Positions 43,638 through 52,421 of a stretch of 64,000 nt of DNA are shown in pieces. Within the stretch, counting starts at the first letter, position 1, and each line of letters opens with the position of its first letter. The notes beneath the pieces are model-generated. The model was not told where the DNA came from. It made no database searches and saw only the letters and a program-made list of their open reading frames with translations. A program made the position numbers and the translations under genes. This stretch comes from Pseudomonas gingeri. GTDB taxonomy: Bacteria; Pseudomonadota; Gammaproteobacteria; Pseudomonadales; Pseudomonadaceae. The stretch is taken from the NCBI RefSeq assembly GCF_013385425.1, contig NZ_JACAQA010000009.1, forward strand, positions 227,750 through 291,749, read 5' to 3'.

Positions 43638-45799
43638 GCCGCCTCAAGCGATCCCTGCGCGAGGCCCTGGCCCGCTCGCGGCAGTTGTTCCAGCGCACGG
43701 TCCCGGTGATTCTCCAGGACGAAATGTCCGAATGCGGCATGGCCTCGATTGCCATGGTCGCCGGTTATCACGGCAAGGCCCTGAGCTTGCGCGAGATGCG
43801 CCAGCGCTACCGGGTGGCGCGGGACGGCATGTCGCTGTTCCAGGTGATCAAGGTCAGCGAAGAGCTGGGTTTCAGCTGCCGCCCGCTGCGCTTGCAACTG
43901 CACGATGTGCGGCAACTGCGCACGCCGTCGATCCTGTTCTGGAACAATATGCACTTCGTCGTGCTGCAATCCACCAATCGCCAAGGACTGCATATCGTCG
44001 ATCCGGCGGTGGGGCGGCGTTTCTATACCTGGGAAGAAGCGCTGTCGATGTTCAGCGGCGCGGCGTTGGAAATGCTGCCGGGGCTGGGCTTCACCACCCA
44101 GGTCCATCGGCGTGTTCCCGGTACCTTCGGCCCGCTCGGCGTGCTGCGCAAGAACACCTGGCTGTTGCGTTACCTGGTGCCCATGGGCCTGCTGTCTGTG
44201 GTCGGCTACTTCGGCGCCATCGCCGCGCCCAAGCTGTTTTCCCTGACCATCGATGAAGTGGTGGCGAAGAACGACGAGGATTTCCTGTTTCTGATCCTCT
44301 ATGTCTTTGGCGGGATCTTTCTGTTCAAGAGCCTCGCCGCCTGGCTGCGGGCGGTCCTCGATATGCGCCTGCGCGTTGCCCTGAGCCAGGACCTGTCCAC
44401 CGGCGTTATCGCCTGGCTGCTGCGCTTGCCGGTGAGTTATTTCGAGCGCCGCGCCCCCGGCGATATCCTGCGGCGGACCCAGGCCACCGACAAAGCCTTC
44501 GTGCAGTTCACCGCCGGTTGGATGGACATATCCATCGACCTGGCCTTCGGCGTGGCGTTTCTCGCACTGATGGCTTTGATCAACGCCAAGCTGGCGGCCC
44601 TGTCGTTGCTGTTGTGCCTGCTGTTCTTTCTGTTTCGCGGCGTGACCCTGCCGGTCATGGAGAAACACCACAAGACCTCGATCGAAGCCGAGACGGCGCG
44701 CAACGTGACCCTGCTCGGCACCCTGGGCAATGTCGAGTCGATGAAGCTCTACAACTACGAAGCGGCCAAGCTGGCGAACTGGAGCAACCAGCACACCGAT
44801 ACCGAAATGGCCCGCGCCGGCGTCCAGCGTTTGCAGGCGATGAACCAGGTGGTGCACGAAGGGTTGTCCCATGGCCATTCGCTGCTGGTCAGCGCCCTCG
44901 GTGCGCTGGCCGTGCTCCACGGCGAGAACAGCGTCGGCGACCTGTTCGCCTTTGTCCTCTACAAGGACATGTTCATGGGCTGCGCGCTGAAGGTGGTCGA
45001 CAGCTATATGAACCTGCGGCTGGTGAAGGTCGAGCTCAAGCGGGTCGAGGAAATCGTCGATGAACCGGTCGAGCAGGTGGAGTCGAGTGTGTACAGCGCC
45101 GATCCCCTTGGCCAGCAGCAACCCTTGCGCTCGATCCAGATCGAAGGCGCGCGCTTTCGCTACAGCTCGTTCGACCGGCCGACCTTCGAGGACCTGAGTT
45201 TCAGCCTGGAAAGCCCGAACCGACGCATCGCGATATTCGGTCCTTCGGGCTGCGGCAAGAGCACCTTCCTGAAAGTGCTCGCCGGGTTCTATGCCCTGGA
45301 CACCGGGCGCTTCAGGATCAACGGCCAGGCGATGCGGCATTTCGGTTTGCGCCGCTACCGCCAGAGCGTGGCCTATGTCACGGCCCACGACGAAATCATC
45401 GCCGGGACGGTGATCGAGAATATCCTGATGGACAGCGACCCGCTGGACGGCACGCGTTTGCAGAGCTGTGTCGAGCAGGCCGGGTTGCTGGAAAGCATCC
45501 TGAAACTGAGCAATGGCTTCAATACCTTGCTCGGACCCATGGGCGTGCAATTGTCCTCGGGCCAAAAGCAACGCCTGTTGATCGCCCGGGCACTGTATCG
45601 GCGCCCGGAACTGTTGTTGCTTGATGAGCCGACTTCCCATCTGGACCCCAGTGCCCGCGATGTGATTATCGAGACCGTGCGCCGCTTGCCCATGCTGTGT
45701 GTGATCGTGACCCACGACAAGGCCGTGGCCCTGGCCTGCGACAGGGTATTGCTGATGCACCAGGGGCGTTTGCGGCCGTTGAGCGGCGCGGCGCGATGA
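43634..45799 (+). CDS. Peptidase-containing (C39) ABC exporter
   Basis: A 721-residue protein. Residues 1-~150 are an active C39 peptidase: Gln28, Cys34 (QDEMSECGMASIAM), His107 (NNMHFVVL) and Asp123 (IVDPAVGR). A six-helix ABC membrane domain (~160-450) and an ATPase follow (Walker A GPSGCGKST, signature LSSGQKQRLLIARAL, Walker B LLLLDEPTSHLD). It cleaves double-glycine-type leaders while exporting the peptide. Coupled by overlapping codons to both the adaptor upstream and the acyltransferase downstream. Confidence 0.94.
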   Translation: MSRLKRSLREALARSRQLFQRTVPVILQDEMSECGMASIAMVAGYHGKALSLREMRQRYRVARDGMSLFQVIKVSEELGFSCRPLRLQLHDVRQLRTPSILFWNNMHFVVLQSTNRQGLHIVDPAVGRRFYTWEEALSMFSGAALEMLPGLGFTTQVHRRVPGTFGPLGVLRKNTWLLRYLVPMGLLSVVGYFGAIAAPKLFSLTIDEVVAKNDEDFLFLILYVFGGIFLFKSLAAWLRAVLDMRLRVALSQDLSTGVIAWLLRLPVSYFERRAPGDILRRTQATDKAFVQFTAGWMDISIDLAFGVAFLALMALINAKLAALSLLLCLLFFLFRGVTLPVMEKHHKTSIEAETARNVTLLGTLGNVESMKLYNYEAAKLANWSNQHTDTEMARAGVQRLQAMNQVVHEGLSHGHSLLVSALGALAVLHGENSVGDLFAFVLYKDMFMGCALKVVDSYMNLRLVKVELKRVEEIVDEPVEQVESSVYSADPLGQQQPLRSIQIEGARFRYSSFDRPTFEDLSFSLESPNRRIAIFGPSGCGKSTFLKVLAGFYALDTGRFRINGQAMRHFGLRRYRQSVAYVTAHDEIIAGTVIENILMDSDPLDGTRLQSCVEQAGLLESILKLSNGFNTLLGPMGVQLSSGQKQRLLIARALYRRPELLLLDEPTSHLDPSARDVIIETVRRLPMLCVIVTHDKAVALACDRVLLMHQGRLRPLSGAAR

Positions 45800-46806
45800 C
45801 TCCGTTTCGTCCGGGCTGGCCGATCCGCCGCTGGCTGTGGTGGATGCGCTGCAAGGCCGGGTTGCGGGCGCGCTTGGTGAAAGGACTGGCGCTGATCTTT
45901 CGGCTGAAGGTTGCGCACCGTTGCTTGCCGCTGTTGCCGGTCGTGCTGCTGCGGCTGCCCTCCGCGTGGCGCGGCCCGGACTACAACGCCTGTCGGCAGA
46001 ACCTCGAATTGTTTGGACTGGAGCCCCGCGCCTGTCGGCTAGTGGCTTGTCGCTACAGCGCCATCCAGTTGCAGTGCGCGATCTACCAGGTGCTTTACCC
46101 TCGCGATTATCCCGAGCGGTTGCGGGCCTGGATTCGGGCAATTGCCTGGAACGATCCGCAGCAACACTGGCCGCGTACGCGGGTGCGCTCGACCATCATC
46201 GTGCTGGCGCACACCGGGGAATACTGGATGGCGGTGGCCTGCATGATCGAGCGCTATCCGGCACCGAAGCGTTTCATCATTCCGATCTGGAACTTCAACG
46301 ATCCCCTGACCCGGCGCTCCCTCAAGAGCCTGGAAGCCTTCGGGCATCGTGTGGATATTCTCGACAGCAACGCGCCAAAGACCGCGTTGGCGATTGCCCG
46401 GGCGCTGAAGCGCGGCGACCAGGTGATCATCTTTGCCGACCTGCCGGTGAGTTTCGGTGGAGTACGTTCCGGCGAGCCGGTGGACGGCCACCTGTTCGGC
46501 CGTGCCGCGCAATTCGTCAAGGGGCCGATGTTCCTGGCGGCGAAAATGAAGTGCGATGTGCTGCTGGCAGGGCATCGTGCCGAGCTTGGCGGCTGCGGTG
46601 AGCTGCATGTGATTCGGTGGATCACCCGGGCCGCCGCACCGGATATGCAGGCGCAATGGGCGCGGGCGATGGAGTCGTTTATTGCCGAGGCTCCCGAGCA
46701 CTGGTTCTACTTGTCGCGGTTGGAGGCTTTCTATCAGCGGCAAAAGACTTCGGACGAGAAGTCCTCGGGACTGCCGGGTCTGCTGCAACGGCGGGGGCTC
46801 GGATGA
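45796..46806 (+). CDS. LpxL/HtrB-like acyltransferase inside the peptide export operon
   Basis: 336 residues resembling lysophospholipid/lipid A acyltransferases: a hydrophobic, basic N terminus, then LAHTGEYWMAVAC, where His and Glu stand in for the HX4D/E catalytic motif (here only two residues apart, which is unusual), and GDQVIIFADLP and GRAAQFVKGPMFLA, equivalents of the later family motifs. It overlaps the ABC exporter by four bases and the channel gene by four bases, so it is a fixed part of the operon. It may acylate the peptide (two Lys and one N terminus are available) or the envelope. The assignment to a target is inference. Confidence 0.75.
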   Translation: MTPFRPGWPIRRWLWWMRCKAGLRARLVKGLALIFRLKVAHRCLPLLPVVLLRLPSAWRGPDYNACRQNLELFGLEPRACRLVACRYSAIQLQCAIYQVLYPRDYPERLRAWIRAIAWNDPQQHWPRTRVRSTIIVLAHTGEYWMAVACMIERYPAPKRFIIPIWNFNDPLTRRSLKSLEAFGHRVDILDSNAPKTALAIARALKRGDQVIIFADLPVSFGGVRSGEPVDGHLFGRAAQFVKGPMFLAAKMKCDVLLAGHRAELGGCGELHVIRWITRAAAPDMQAQWARAMESFIAEAPEHWFYLSRLEAFYQRQKTSDEKSSGLPGLLQRRGLG

Positions 46807-48191
46807 TGAGGCGCAGCCCGGGGCTGACGCTGGTTGTCCTGCTATTGGCCGGGTGTTCGTTTATTCCCGATTACCAGCAGCCGTCGCCAACCGTGGCCGA
46901 GCACTGGCGAGACGCGAGTCCCCAGGGCGATGCCGTGCCGTTGCCGGACTGGCACAAGGTTTTTCCCGACCCCGAGCTGCAAAGGCTGATCGAGCTGGCG
47001 CGGGTCCATAACCATGATCTGCAGGTGGCCGTCCTGCGCATCGACGAGGCCCGGGCGCTGTATGGGATTTCCACCGCCGATCAATGGCCCAGTGGCGGGA
47101 TCGACGGTTCGGTGCAACGGCAGAAGATTTCCGCCGCGGACTCGCCCACTGGCAAGGCGGTGATCCGCGAACAAGGGCAGTTCAGGCTGGGGATCACCGC
47201 CTTTGAACTGGATCTCTGGGGCCGCGTCCGGGCGTTGAAAACCGAAGCCGGGCAACGCCTGGTGGCCCGTGAAGAAGATGCCCTGAGTGTGGGGATCAGT
47301 CTGGTCGGCGAGGTCGCGACGGCTTACTACGAACACCGTGCCTATCTTGAATTGCACCGGCAGAACCGACAGTTGCTGGAGCGGGCGGGCCAGTCGAAAC
47401 GGCTGATCGGCCGCCGCCAGGAATTGGGACTGGCGAGCGAACTGGAGTTGCGTCAGGCCGATACGCTGGCGTTGACCCTGGAGGCCGAGATGGCCGACGC
47501 GGCGCGTCAACAGGGGCTGGCGCTGAACCGCCTGGAGTTGCTGGTGGGCACGACGCTTGATCCCGCGCGTCTGTCCTCCGGGGAGTGGAGCGAAGGGCCA
47601 ACGTTGCCGGAGATTGCCCCGGGCCTGCCTTCCGAATTGTTGGTGCGCCGCCCGGATATTCGCGCCGCCGAGGCCCGGCTCAAGGCCTTCAACGCCAATA
47701 TCGGTGCCGCCCGGGCGGCCTTTCTGCCGAGCATTTCCCTGACCGGCTTCTTCGGTGTCAGCAGCCCGCAGTTGAGCGAGCTGTTTTCCGGCGAGGCCAA
47801 GGGCTGGTCCTTCACCCCCGCCGTGACCTTGCCGCTGTTCGATATCGGTCGGCGTTTCACGCAGCTTGAGCTGTCGAAAGTGCAGCGTGAGATTGCCGTG
47901 GTCGAGTATCAGCGTTCGATCCAGCAGGCCTTTCGTGAAGTGGCCGATGCGCTGGCTTCGAACGAGCCGCTCAATCGGCAGCTCAATGCACAGCAGCGGC
48001 TGGTGCTGAACGAGTCGCGCCGCGTCGAGTTGGCGCAACTGCTCCATCAGGATGGCTTGAACAGCTACCTCGAAGTGCTCGATGCCCAACGCGGCCTGAG
48101 CACGGCGCAACAAGCCCTGATCAGGACCCGTTTGTTGCAGGTGAGCAACCGTATCGCCCTGTACAAGAGCCTGGGCGGTGGGTGGTCCTGA
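46803..48191 (+). CDS. Outer-membrane efflux lipoprotein (NodT/OprM type)
   Basis: A 462-residue protein with lipobox LLLAGCSF (Cys 17 or nearby). Two repeats of the TolC-like fold are seen, each with a coiled-coil stretch; PELQRLIELARVHNHDLQVA, RRPDIRAAEARLKAFNANIGAARAAFLPS and AFREVADAL are the family motifs. It forms the outer-membrane exit duct for the adaptor and exporter upstream. The start codon overlaps the acyltransferase stop. Confidence 0.92.
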   Translation: MMRRSPGLTLVVLLLAGCSFIPDYQQPSPTVAEHWRDASPQGDAVPLPDWHKVFPDPELQRLIELARVHNHDLQVAVLRIDEARALYGISTADQWPSGGIDGSVQRQKISAADSPTGKAVIREQGQFRLGITAFELDLWGRVRALKTEAGQRLVAREEDALSVGISLVGEVATAYYEHRAYLELHRQNRQLLERAGQSKRLIGRRQELGLASELELRQADTLALTLEAEMADAARQQGLALNRLELLVGTTLDPARLSSGEWSEGPTLPEIAPGLPSELLVRRPDIRAAEARLKAFNANIGAARAAFLPSISLTGFFGVSSPQLSELFSGEAKGWSFTPAVTLPLFDIGRRFTQLELSKVQREIAVVEYQRSIQQAFREVADALASNEPLNRQLNAQQRLVLNESRRVELAQLLHQDGLNSYLEVLDAQRGLSTAQQALIRTRLLQVSNRIALYKSLGGGWS

Positions 48192-48308
48192 GCGTTGCCG
48201 TGCCTCTCAGCACAGGGCGCGGTTTCGTACACAGGCTCAGGAATCCTGGTCTGGTGGCTGAAAGATGCGCTGCACTAGGGTAGTGGCTCACATGGAAAGG
48301 AGTTGTTT

Positions 48309-48845
48309 ATGCGTTATTTGAGAATGACCGCCCAGGATCGCAGCGGCAATGGTCGGGCCGATACGGTGTTGCTGCGCTTTTATGAGGAAGTGCCCGGCAA
48401 GCCTGACAAGCTGGTGCTCAAGGCGGCGTCGGTCGATATGACCGCCGATGGGGTGACGGACTTGCAGTTCGGTGGTGACGTCAACGGTGATGGCAGGGAC
48501 AACGCCAAGGACGAAAAGCTGCTCAGGGCCTTTGCCAACCAGTTCCTGAAGCTTGGCTGGTTCAATCGAGGGAAAAGCTGGCAGCGCTATATCAAGGTGT
48601 TTGCCGAGAACTACCACCACGACAAGTCACCGAATGTGGTGAGGTTGCATCTTCATGAAGGGACGGGGACGCCGAGAAACCAGACCCTGGTCTTCAAGGC
48701 CTCGGCCCATGACACCGACAATAATGGGACGCTGGATTCGGTGGTTTATTTCGATGCCGACGGTGAGGGTATTGTCAGCCGGGCCGAAGAGGAGTGGATC
48801 AAGTCCATGGGCCGGACCTTTCTGAAGTTCAAGTGGTATAGCTGA
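48309..48845 (+). CDS. Small protein with DxDxDG/EF-hand-like calcium loops
   Basis: 178 residues, no signal peptide. Two internal repeats of about 85 residues each begin with a VxLxxxE strand and end with an acidic loop: DVNGDGRDNAKDEKLL (~59-74) and DTDNNGTLDSVVYFDADGEGI (~137-157). These look like Ca-binding DxDxDG loops as in dockerin, calerythrin or type I secreted proteins. AAAGGAG precedes the ATG. It lies just downstream of a type I secretion operon and could be a passenger, but has no obvious C-terminal secretion signal. Not otherwise recognised. Confidence 0.65.
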   Translation: MRYLRMTAQDRSGNGRADTVLLRFYEEVPGKPDKLVLKAASVDMTADGVTDLQFGGDVNGDGRDNAKDEKLLRAFANQFLKLGWFNRGKSWQRYIKVFAENYHHDKSPNVVRLHLHEGTGTPRNQTLVFKASAHDTDNNGTLDSVVYFDADGEGIVSRAEEEWIKSMGRTFLKFKWYS

Positions 48846-48855
48846 ACGTCCTGCT

Positions 48856-50229
48856 TCAGGTCTCAGCCAGACGCTGTAACAGCAAATCGATTTGCTCCTG
48901 GCGTTCTGGCTGGTTCAACCGGGCCTGGGGGTTGAGCGACGACCACTGCGGATGTGCCCGGGCCTTGTGCAAGGCCTCGGGCAACTTGCCCTCACGCCAA
49001 CGGGTATCCACCGGCAGGCTCATCTTGATGCTCTCCATCGCCGCATGCCCACGTGCCTCCAGGGCTTGCAGCAGTTGCCGTTGGCGCAGGGCCAGCAGGC
49101 GCAGCACGTTGTCGTCGACGGTCAGTTCCCGTTGGCCCTTGAGTTTGCCCAGCAGGCGGCTGCCATAGCCGCGGACGGTTTGCAGGGCGCCACCGGCGAG
49201 GGCTCCGGCCAGGGCGGCCGCGCCTAGGGTCAGACCTCCCACCAGCAGGTCGATACCAGCACCCGCCGCTGCACCTGCGGCAATCCCACCACCGACCTTT
49301 ACACCGAGTTGCTTGAGGGTTTCAGGGTTGAACAGATCGTCACCCCAGCGCCCGTCCAGTAACGGCAGGTCGCCGGCCGCCGCGTCGCCACGGCGGAATC
49401 CGTAGAGCTTGAGCAAAGCCTCGACACAACGTTGCTCCCGTTGGCGCACGGCTTGGCGCAGTTCGCCGATGGCTTGGGTTTGCGCGTCGGCGGCGCTGAC
49501 CACACTGCGCCGACAGGCCGCACAGTCGATCAGCAGTTCGGCGATCAGGCGGTTGGCGCTCTGCCGCCGCGCCCGCCGCTGGGCCTCCAGGTCGAGGACC
49601 AGCCGTTCCAGCTGCGGTCGGGCGCCTTCGAGCAACAGCGCCAGGCTTTCATACAGCCGCCGCTCACCGTCTTCCGGCGGGGCCACGCTGTCGAAGCGCA
49701 CCAAGGCGTGCAGGCCCAGGCGGGCCAGGGCTTCACGCCACTCCGGCTCGCGCTGTTCGGCGCTGCTGACAAAGTTGAGCACCGGCAACAGCGGCTTGCC
49801 ACAGCTGGCGAGGACGCTCAGTTCGTCGCGGTATTTGGCCAGCACCGGCTCGCGAGCGTCGATCACATAAAGCCCGGCATCCGAAGCCAGCAACTGGCGC
49901 AGCACCTTGGCTTCCTGTTCGAAGCGCTGGCGGGCTTCGCTGCCATTGAGAAAACGGGCGACGCGGGCCGGGCCGTCTAGGCGCTCGCCGGGGCGATCAA
50001 GGCGTTCGAGATAGTCGAGCAGGGCGATAGCATCTTCCAGTCCCGGGGTGTCGTAGAGTTCGAGCAGGGCTTCGCCGTCCACCGACAGCCGCGCGCCTTC
50101 CACATGCCGGGTGGTGCTGGGGCGGTGGGAGACTTCGCCGAAGCCGACGTCGCGGGTCAGGGTGCGCAACAGCGAAGTCTTGCCGACATTGGTGTGACCG
50201 ACCACGGCCAGTTTCAGGGCTTTAGTCAT
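48856..50229 (-). CDS. GTPase with DUF3482 C-terminal domain
   Basis: A 457-residue protein. The N-terminal G domain has G1 GHTNVGKTSLLRTL, switch I region STTRHVEG, G3 DTPGLEDA, and a degenerate G4 (NFVSSAEQ). The middle is a long helical region; residues ~310-350 are glycine/alanine-rich and hydrophobic (GIAAGAAAGAGIDLLVGGLTLGAAALAGAL), probably membrane-inserting. Related GTPases occur with DUF2868 membrane proteins, as here; the start overlaps the DUF2868 stop by eight bases. Function unknown, perhaps membrane remodelling. Confidence 0.85.
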   Translation of the reverse strand: MTKALKLAVVGHTNVGKTSLLRTLTRDVGFGEVSHRPSTTRHVEGARLSVDGEALLELYDTPGLEDAIALLDYLERLDRPGERLDGPARVARFLNGSEARQRFEQEAKVLRQLLASDAGLYVIDAREPVLAKYRDELSVLASCGKPLLPVLNFVSSAEQREPEWREALARLGLHALVRFDSVAPPEDGERRLYESLALLLEGARPQLERLVLDLEAQRRARRQSANRLIAELLIDCAACRRSVVSAADAQTQAIGELRQAVRQREQRCVEALLKLYGFRRGDAAAGDLPLLDGRWGDDLFNPETLKQLGVKVGGGIAAGAAAGAGIDLLVGGLTLGAAALAGALAGGALQTVRGYGSRLLGKLKGQRELTVDDNVLRLLALRQRQLLQALEARGHAAMESIKMSLPVDTRWREGKLPEALHKARAHPQWSSLNPQARLNQPERQEQIDLLLQRLAET

Positions 50230-51601
50230 GACCGGTCTCCAGCCAGTTCAGCGGAGCGCTGTCGGCAAAGGGCAGTTCCAGTTGTTGCAGGGCGTTGTGC
50301 CAGTCGCCGAGGCGATCGGCATCCAGGGCCTGGCCGGGCGGCGCCTGCAGCAGCCAGACCCGGGTCGCGCCGGCGCTGCGGGCCAGTTCGGCGATCAGCC
50401 CGAGGCTGCCACGGTCCGGCGAGCGCCGTGGGTCACAGGCGATTGCCAGGCGTGCGGGCGGGAAGCGGGTCAGTTGTTCGAGGAGTTTATGCCGCGACTC
50501 GCGGCTGTCGAGGATACCGGCGTCCTTGACGGTTTTCGGCAAGGTCGGCGGCCAGGGGCGCTGGTTGTCCAGCTCGATGGCCACCAGCAAGGCGCCTTCG
50601 CTCTCCAGCGCGGAGGTGCCGGTCTCGGCGTTGTGCAGCGCGTCGGGTGCCGTATCGCTGACCCCCAGGCGTTCACTGCTGGGCATCAGCCGTTCACGCA
50701 GTTGCGCGTAGCCGGGCAGGTTGAGGTCCAGGCTCAGGGCGCGGCTGCCACGGCGCCAGCGCCACAGGCAAAAGCCGCCCAGCAGCAGGCGCGGTAACAC
50801 GCCATAGACCACCAGCACTCCCACCAGCCAAGTGGCCCAGGCGTGCCGGGCGTTCTCCAGGTTCAGCGCGGTATTGCCGCTGGCACGGATCATCTCCGGG
50901 TCGGGCAGGTTGAAGCCGAGCAAGGCGGGCAGGGCGCCGAGGGCCTGGGTCACCACGACAAAGGTGTCGCCGCGCAGCAGGGTGGTTTCCCAGACAAAAC
51001 CGTAGCGCCGGGTCGACATCAACATCAGCAGCAAGACCAGGGCGCTGAGCATGGCCAGCAACCACAGGCCGTGGACCACGCAGCCGATGGCCCAGCGATT
51101 GAGGCGTCGGCGCTGGAGCATCAACAACAGGGCCGGCGCCAATTGCGCGGCCTGGGCATCGCGGGCGAGTTTTTCACTGAGCCACAGCCAGAGGCGGCCG
51201 AAGCTGGCCGCGTGTTCACCGGCGAAGACCAGGCCCAGGGCCCAGCTCAGCAGCAATAGCAGGTTCAGGCCGAGCAGGCTGCCGAGGGCCCAGAACACAT
51301 TGACCGGCGTCTGGCCGTTGCCCAGGGCGGCGAAAGCCATGCCGGCGCCACTGACCATCACCAGCACCGCGAGGACCAGCAGCGCCAGTCGCGCGCCCTG
51401 CAACCAATGGTGTAACGCGTTGAGCAGGCCATCGCGCTCGGCCAGCCAGAGGGCGCGGTTCTGGATGCGGGTCGGCAGGTCGCCCCCCGCGGCGCGGGCG
51501 CGGCGATTGGCTTCGAGGTCTTCCAGCGGGCCTGCCTGTTCTTCGCGCAGGCGCACCGTCTCGGTCAGCCAGAGGCGGTGCAGGGGAGTCGGTTCAGTCA
51601 C
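50222..51601 (-). CDS. DUF2868 integral membrane protein
   Basis: A 459-residue protein. The GTG start (VTEPTPLHRLWL) is chosen because AGGA precedes it. The N-terminal ~70 residues are cytosolic; four hydrophobic segments follow (LALLVLAVLVMVSGAGMAFAAL, LLGLNLLLLLSWALGLVFA, VVHGLWLLAMLSALVLLLML, LVGVLVVYGVLPRLLLGGF). The C-terminal ~180 residues look like a cytosolic domain. It is the first gene of a two-gene unit with the DUF3482 GTPase. Confidence 0.82.
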   Translation of the reverse strand: MTEPTPLHRLWLTETVRLREEQAGPLEDLEANRRARAAGGDLPTRIQNRALWLAERDGLLNALHHWLQGARLALLVLAVLVMVSGAGMAFAALGNGQTPVNVFWALGSLLGLNLLLLLSWALGLVFAGEHAASFGRLWLWLSEKLARDAQAAQLAPALLLMLQRRRLNRWAIGCVVHGLWLLAMLSALVLLLMLMSTRRYGFVWETTLLRGDTFVVVTQALGALPALLGFNLPDPEMIRASGNTALNLENARHAWATWLVGVLVVYGVLPRLLLGGFCLWRWRRGSRALSLDLNLPGYAQLRERLMPSSERLGVSDTAPDALHNAETGTSALESEGALLVAIELDNQRPWPPTLPKTVKDAGILDSRESRHKLLEQLTRFPPARLAIACDPRRSPDRGSLGLIAELARSAGATRVWLLQAPPGQALDADRLGDWHNALQQLELPFADSAPLNWLETGHD

Positions 51602-51741
51602 GCGGCGTCCTGGGCTCAAGTGAGCTGGAAGCATAACCGCTGCGGCGGGTAGCTGCATCCCGCTGTCCCTTGTGGAAAGGGCGAGTTAATTTTGTCGGCG
51701 TATGTCCGAGTCGGCCCATGGGCTCTGGTATCCTCGGTGGC

Positions 51742-52254
51742 ATGAACAGAACTCTCCCTTTAAGCCTGATCGCGGCCCTCGGTGAAAACCGCGTGATCGG
51801 CGTCGACAACAGCATGCCCTGGCATTTGCCGGCGGATTTCAAGTACTTCAAGGCCACGACCCTCGGCAAGCCGATCATCATGGGGCGCAAGACCTGGGAT
51901 TCGCTGGGCCGGCCATTGCCGGGCCGGTTGAACCTGGTGGTCAGTCGCCAGGCCGGTTTGCAGCTGGAAGGCGCGGAGGTTTTTCCGTCCCTTGCGGCGG
52001 CGCTGGTGCGCGCTGAACAGTGGGCGTTGGAGCAGGGCGCGAGCGAGCTGATGCTGATCGGCGGGGCGCAGTTGTATACCCAGGGGCTGGAACAAGCGGA
52101 TCGGCTGTACCTGACCCGTGTGGCGCTGAGCCCGGAGGGGGATGCCTGGTTTCCGCAGATCGATGAAAGCCTGTGGAGGTTGGTGTCGGATGAACCGCAC
52201 CCGGCGGCTGAGGGTAAGCCGGCGTTCAGTTTCGAGGTGTGGGAAAAGCGTTAA
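51742..52254 (+). CDS. folA: Dihydrofolate reductase
   Basis: A 170-residue protein of standard size. LIAALGENRVIGVDNSMPWHLPADF carries the Met20-type loop, with the catalytic acid as Asp in PADF. KPIIMGRKTWDSLGRPLPGR binds NADPH and LIGGAQLYTQGL is the glycine pair region. It reduces dihydrofolate to tetrahydrofolate, restoring the folate oxidised by ThyA. The start MNRTLPLSL has GGTGG upstream. Confidence 0.96.
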   Translation: MNRTLPLSLIAALGENRVIGVDNSMPWHLPADFKYFKATTLGKPIIMGRKTWDSLGRPLPGRLNLVVSRQAGLQLEGAEVFPSLAAALVRAEQWALEQGASELMLIGGAQLYTQGLEQADRLYLTRVALSPEGDAWFPQIDESLWRLVSDEPHPAAEGKPAFSFEVWEKR

Positions 52255-52302
52255 ACGCTGTTCCTAAGAGGTGCCGAGGCTGAGCATGGTCTTGAGGGCC
52301 TC

Positions 52303-52396
52303 TTCGCGGGCAAGCTCCGCTCCCACATTGAGTTTTGAGTCGTACCCGAATCTTGTGTACGACCGAGAACCTGTGGGAGCGGAGCTTGCCCGCGAA
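52303..52396. repeat. REP pair, GGGAGCGGAGCTTGCCCGCGAA type
   Basis: An inverted pair between the convergent folA and symporter genes, the same subtype as at 24584 and 31904. Confidence 0.9.
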
Positions 52397-52421
52397 GACG
52401 TTAGAACAGACGCCTAAAGAC

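Noticed and set aside
43586..46141. Long open frame (~850 codons) on the minus strand
   Set aside because: Antisense to the C39 exporter and acyltransferase genes, whose catalytic motifs are clear; a shadow of high third-position GC.
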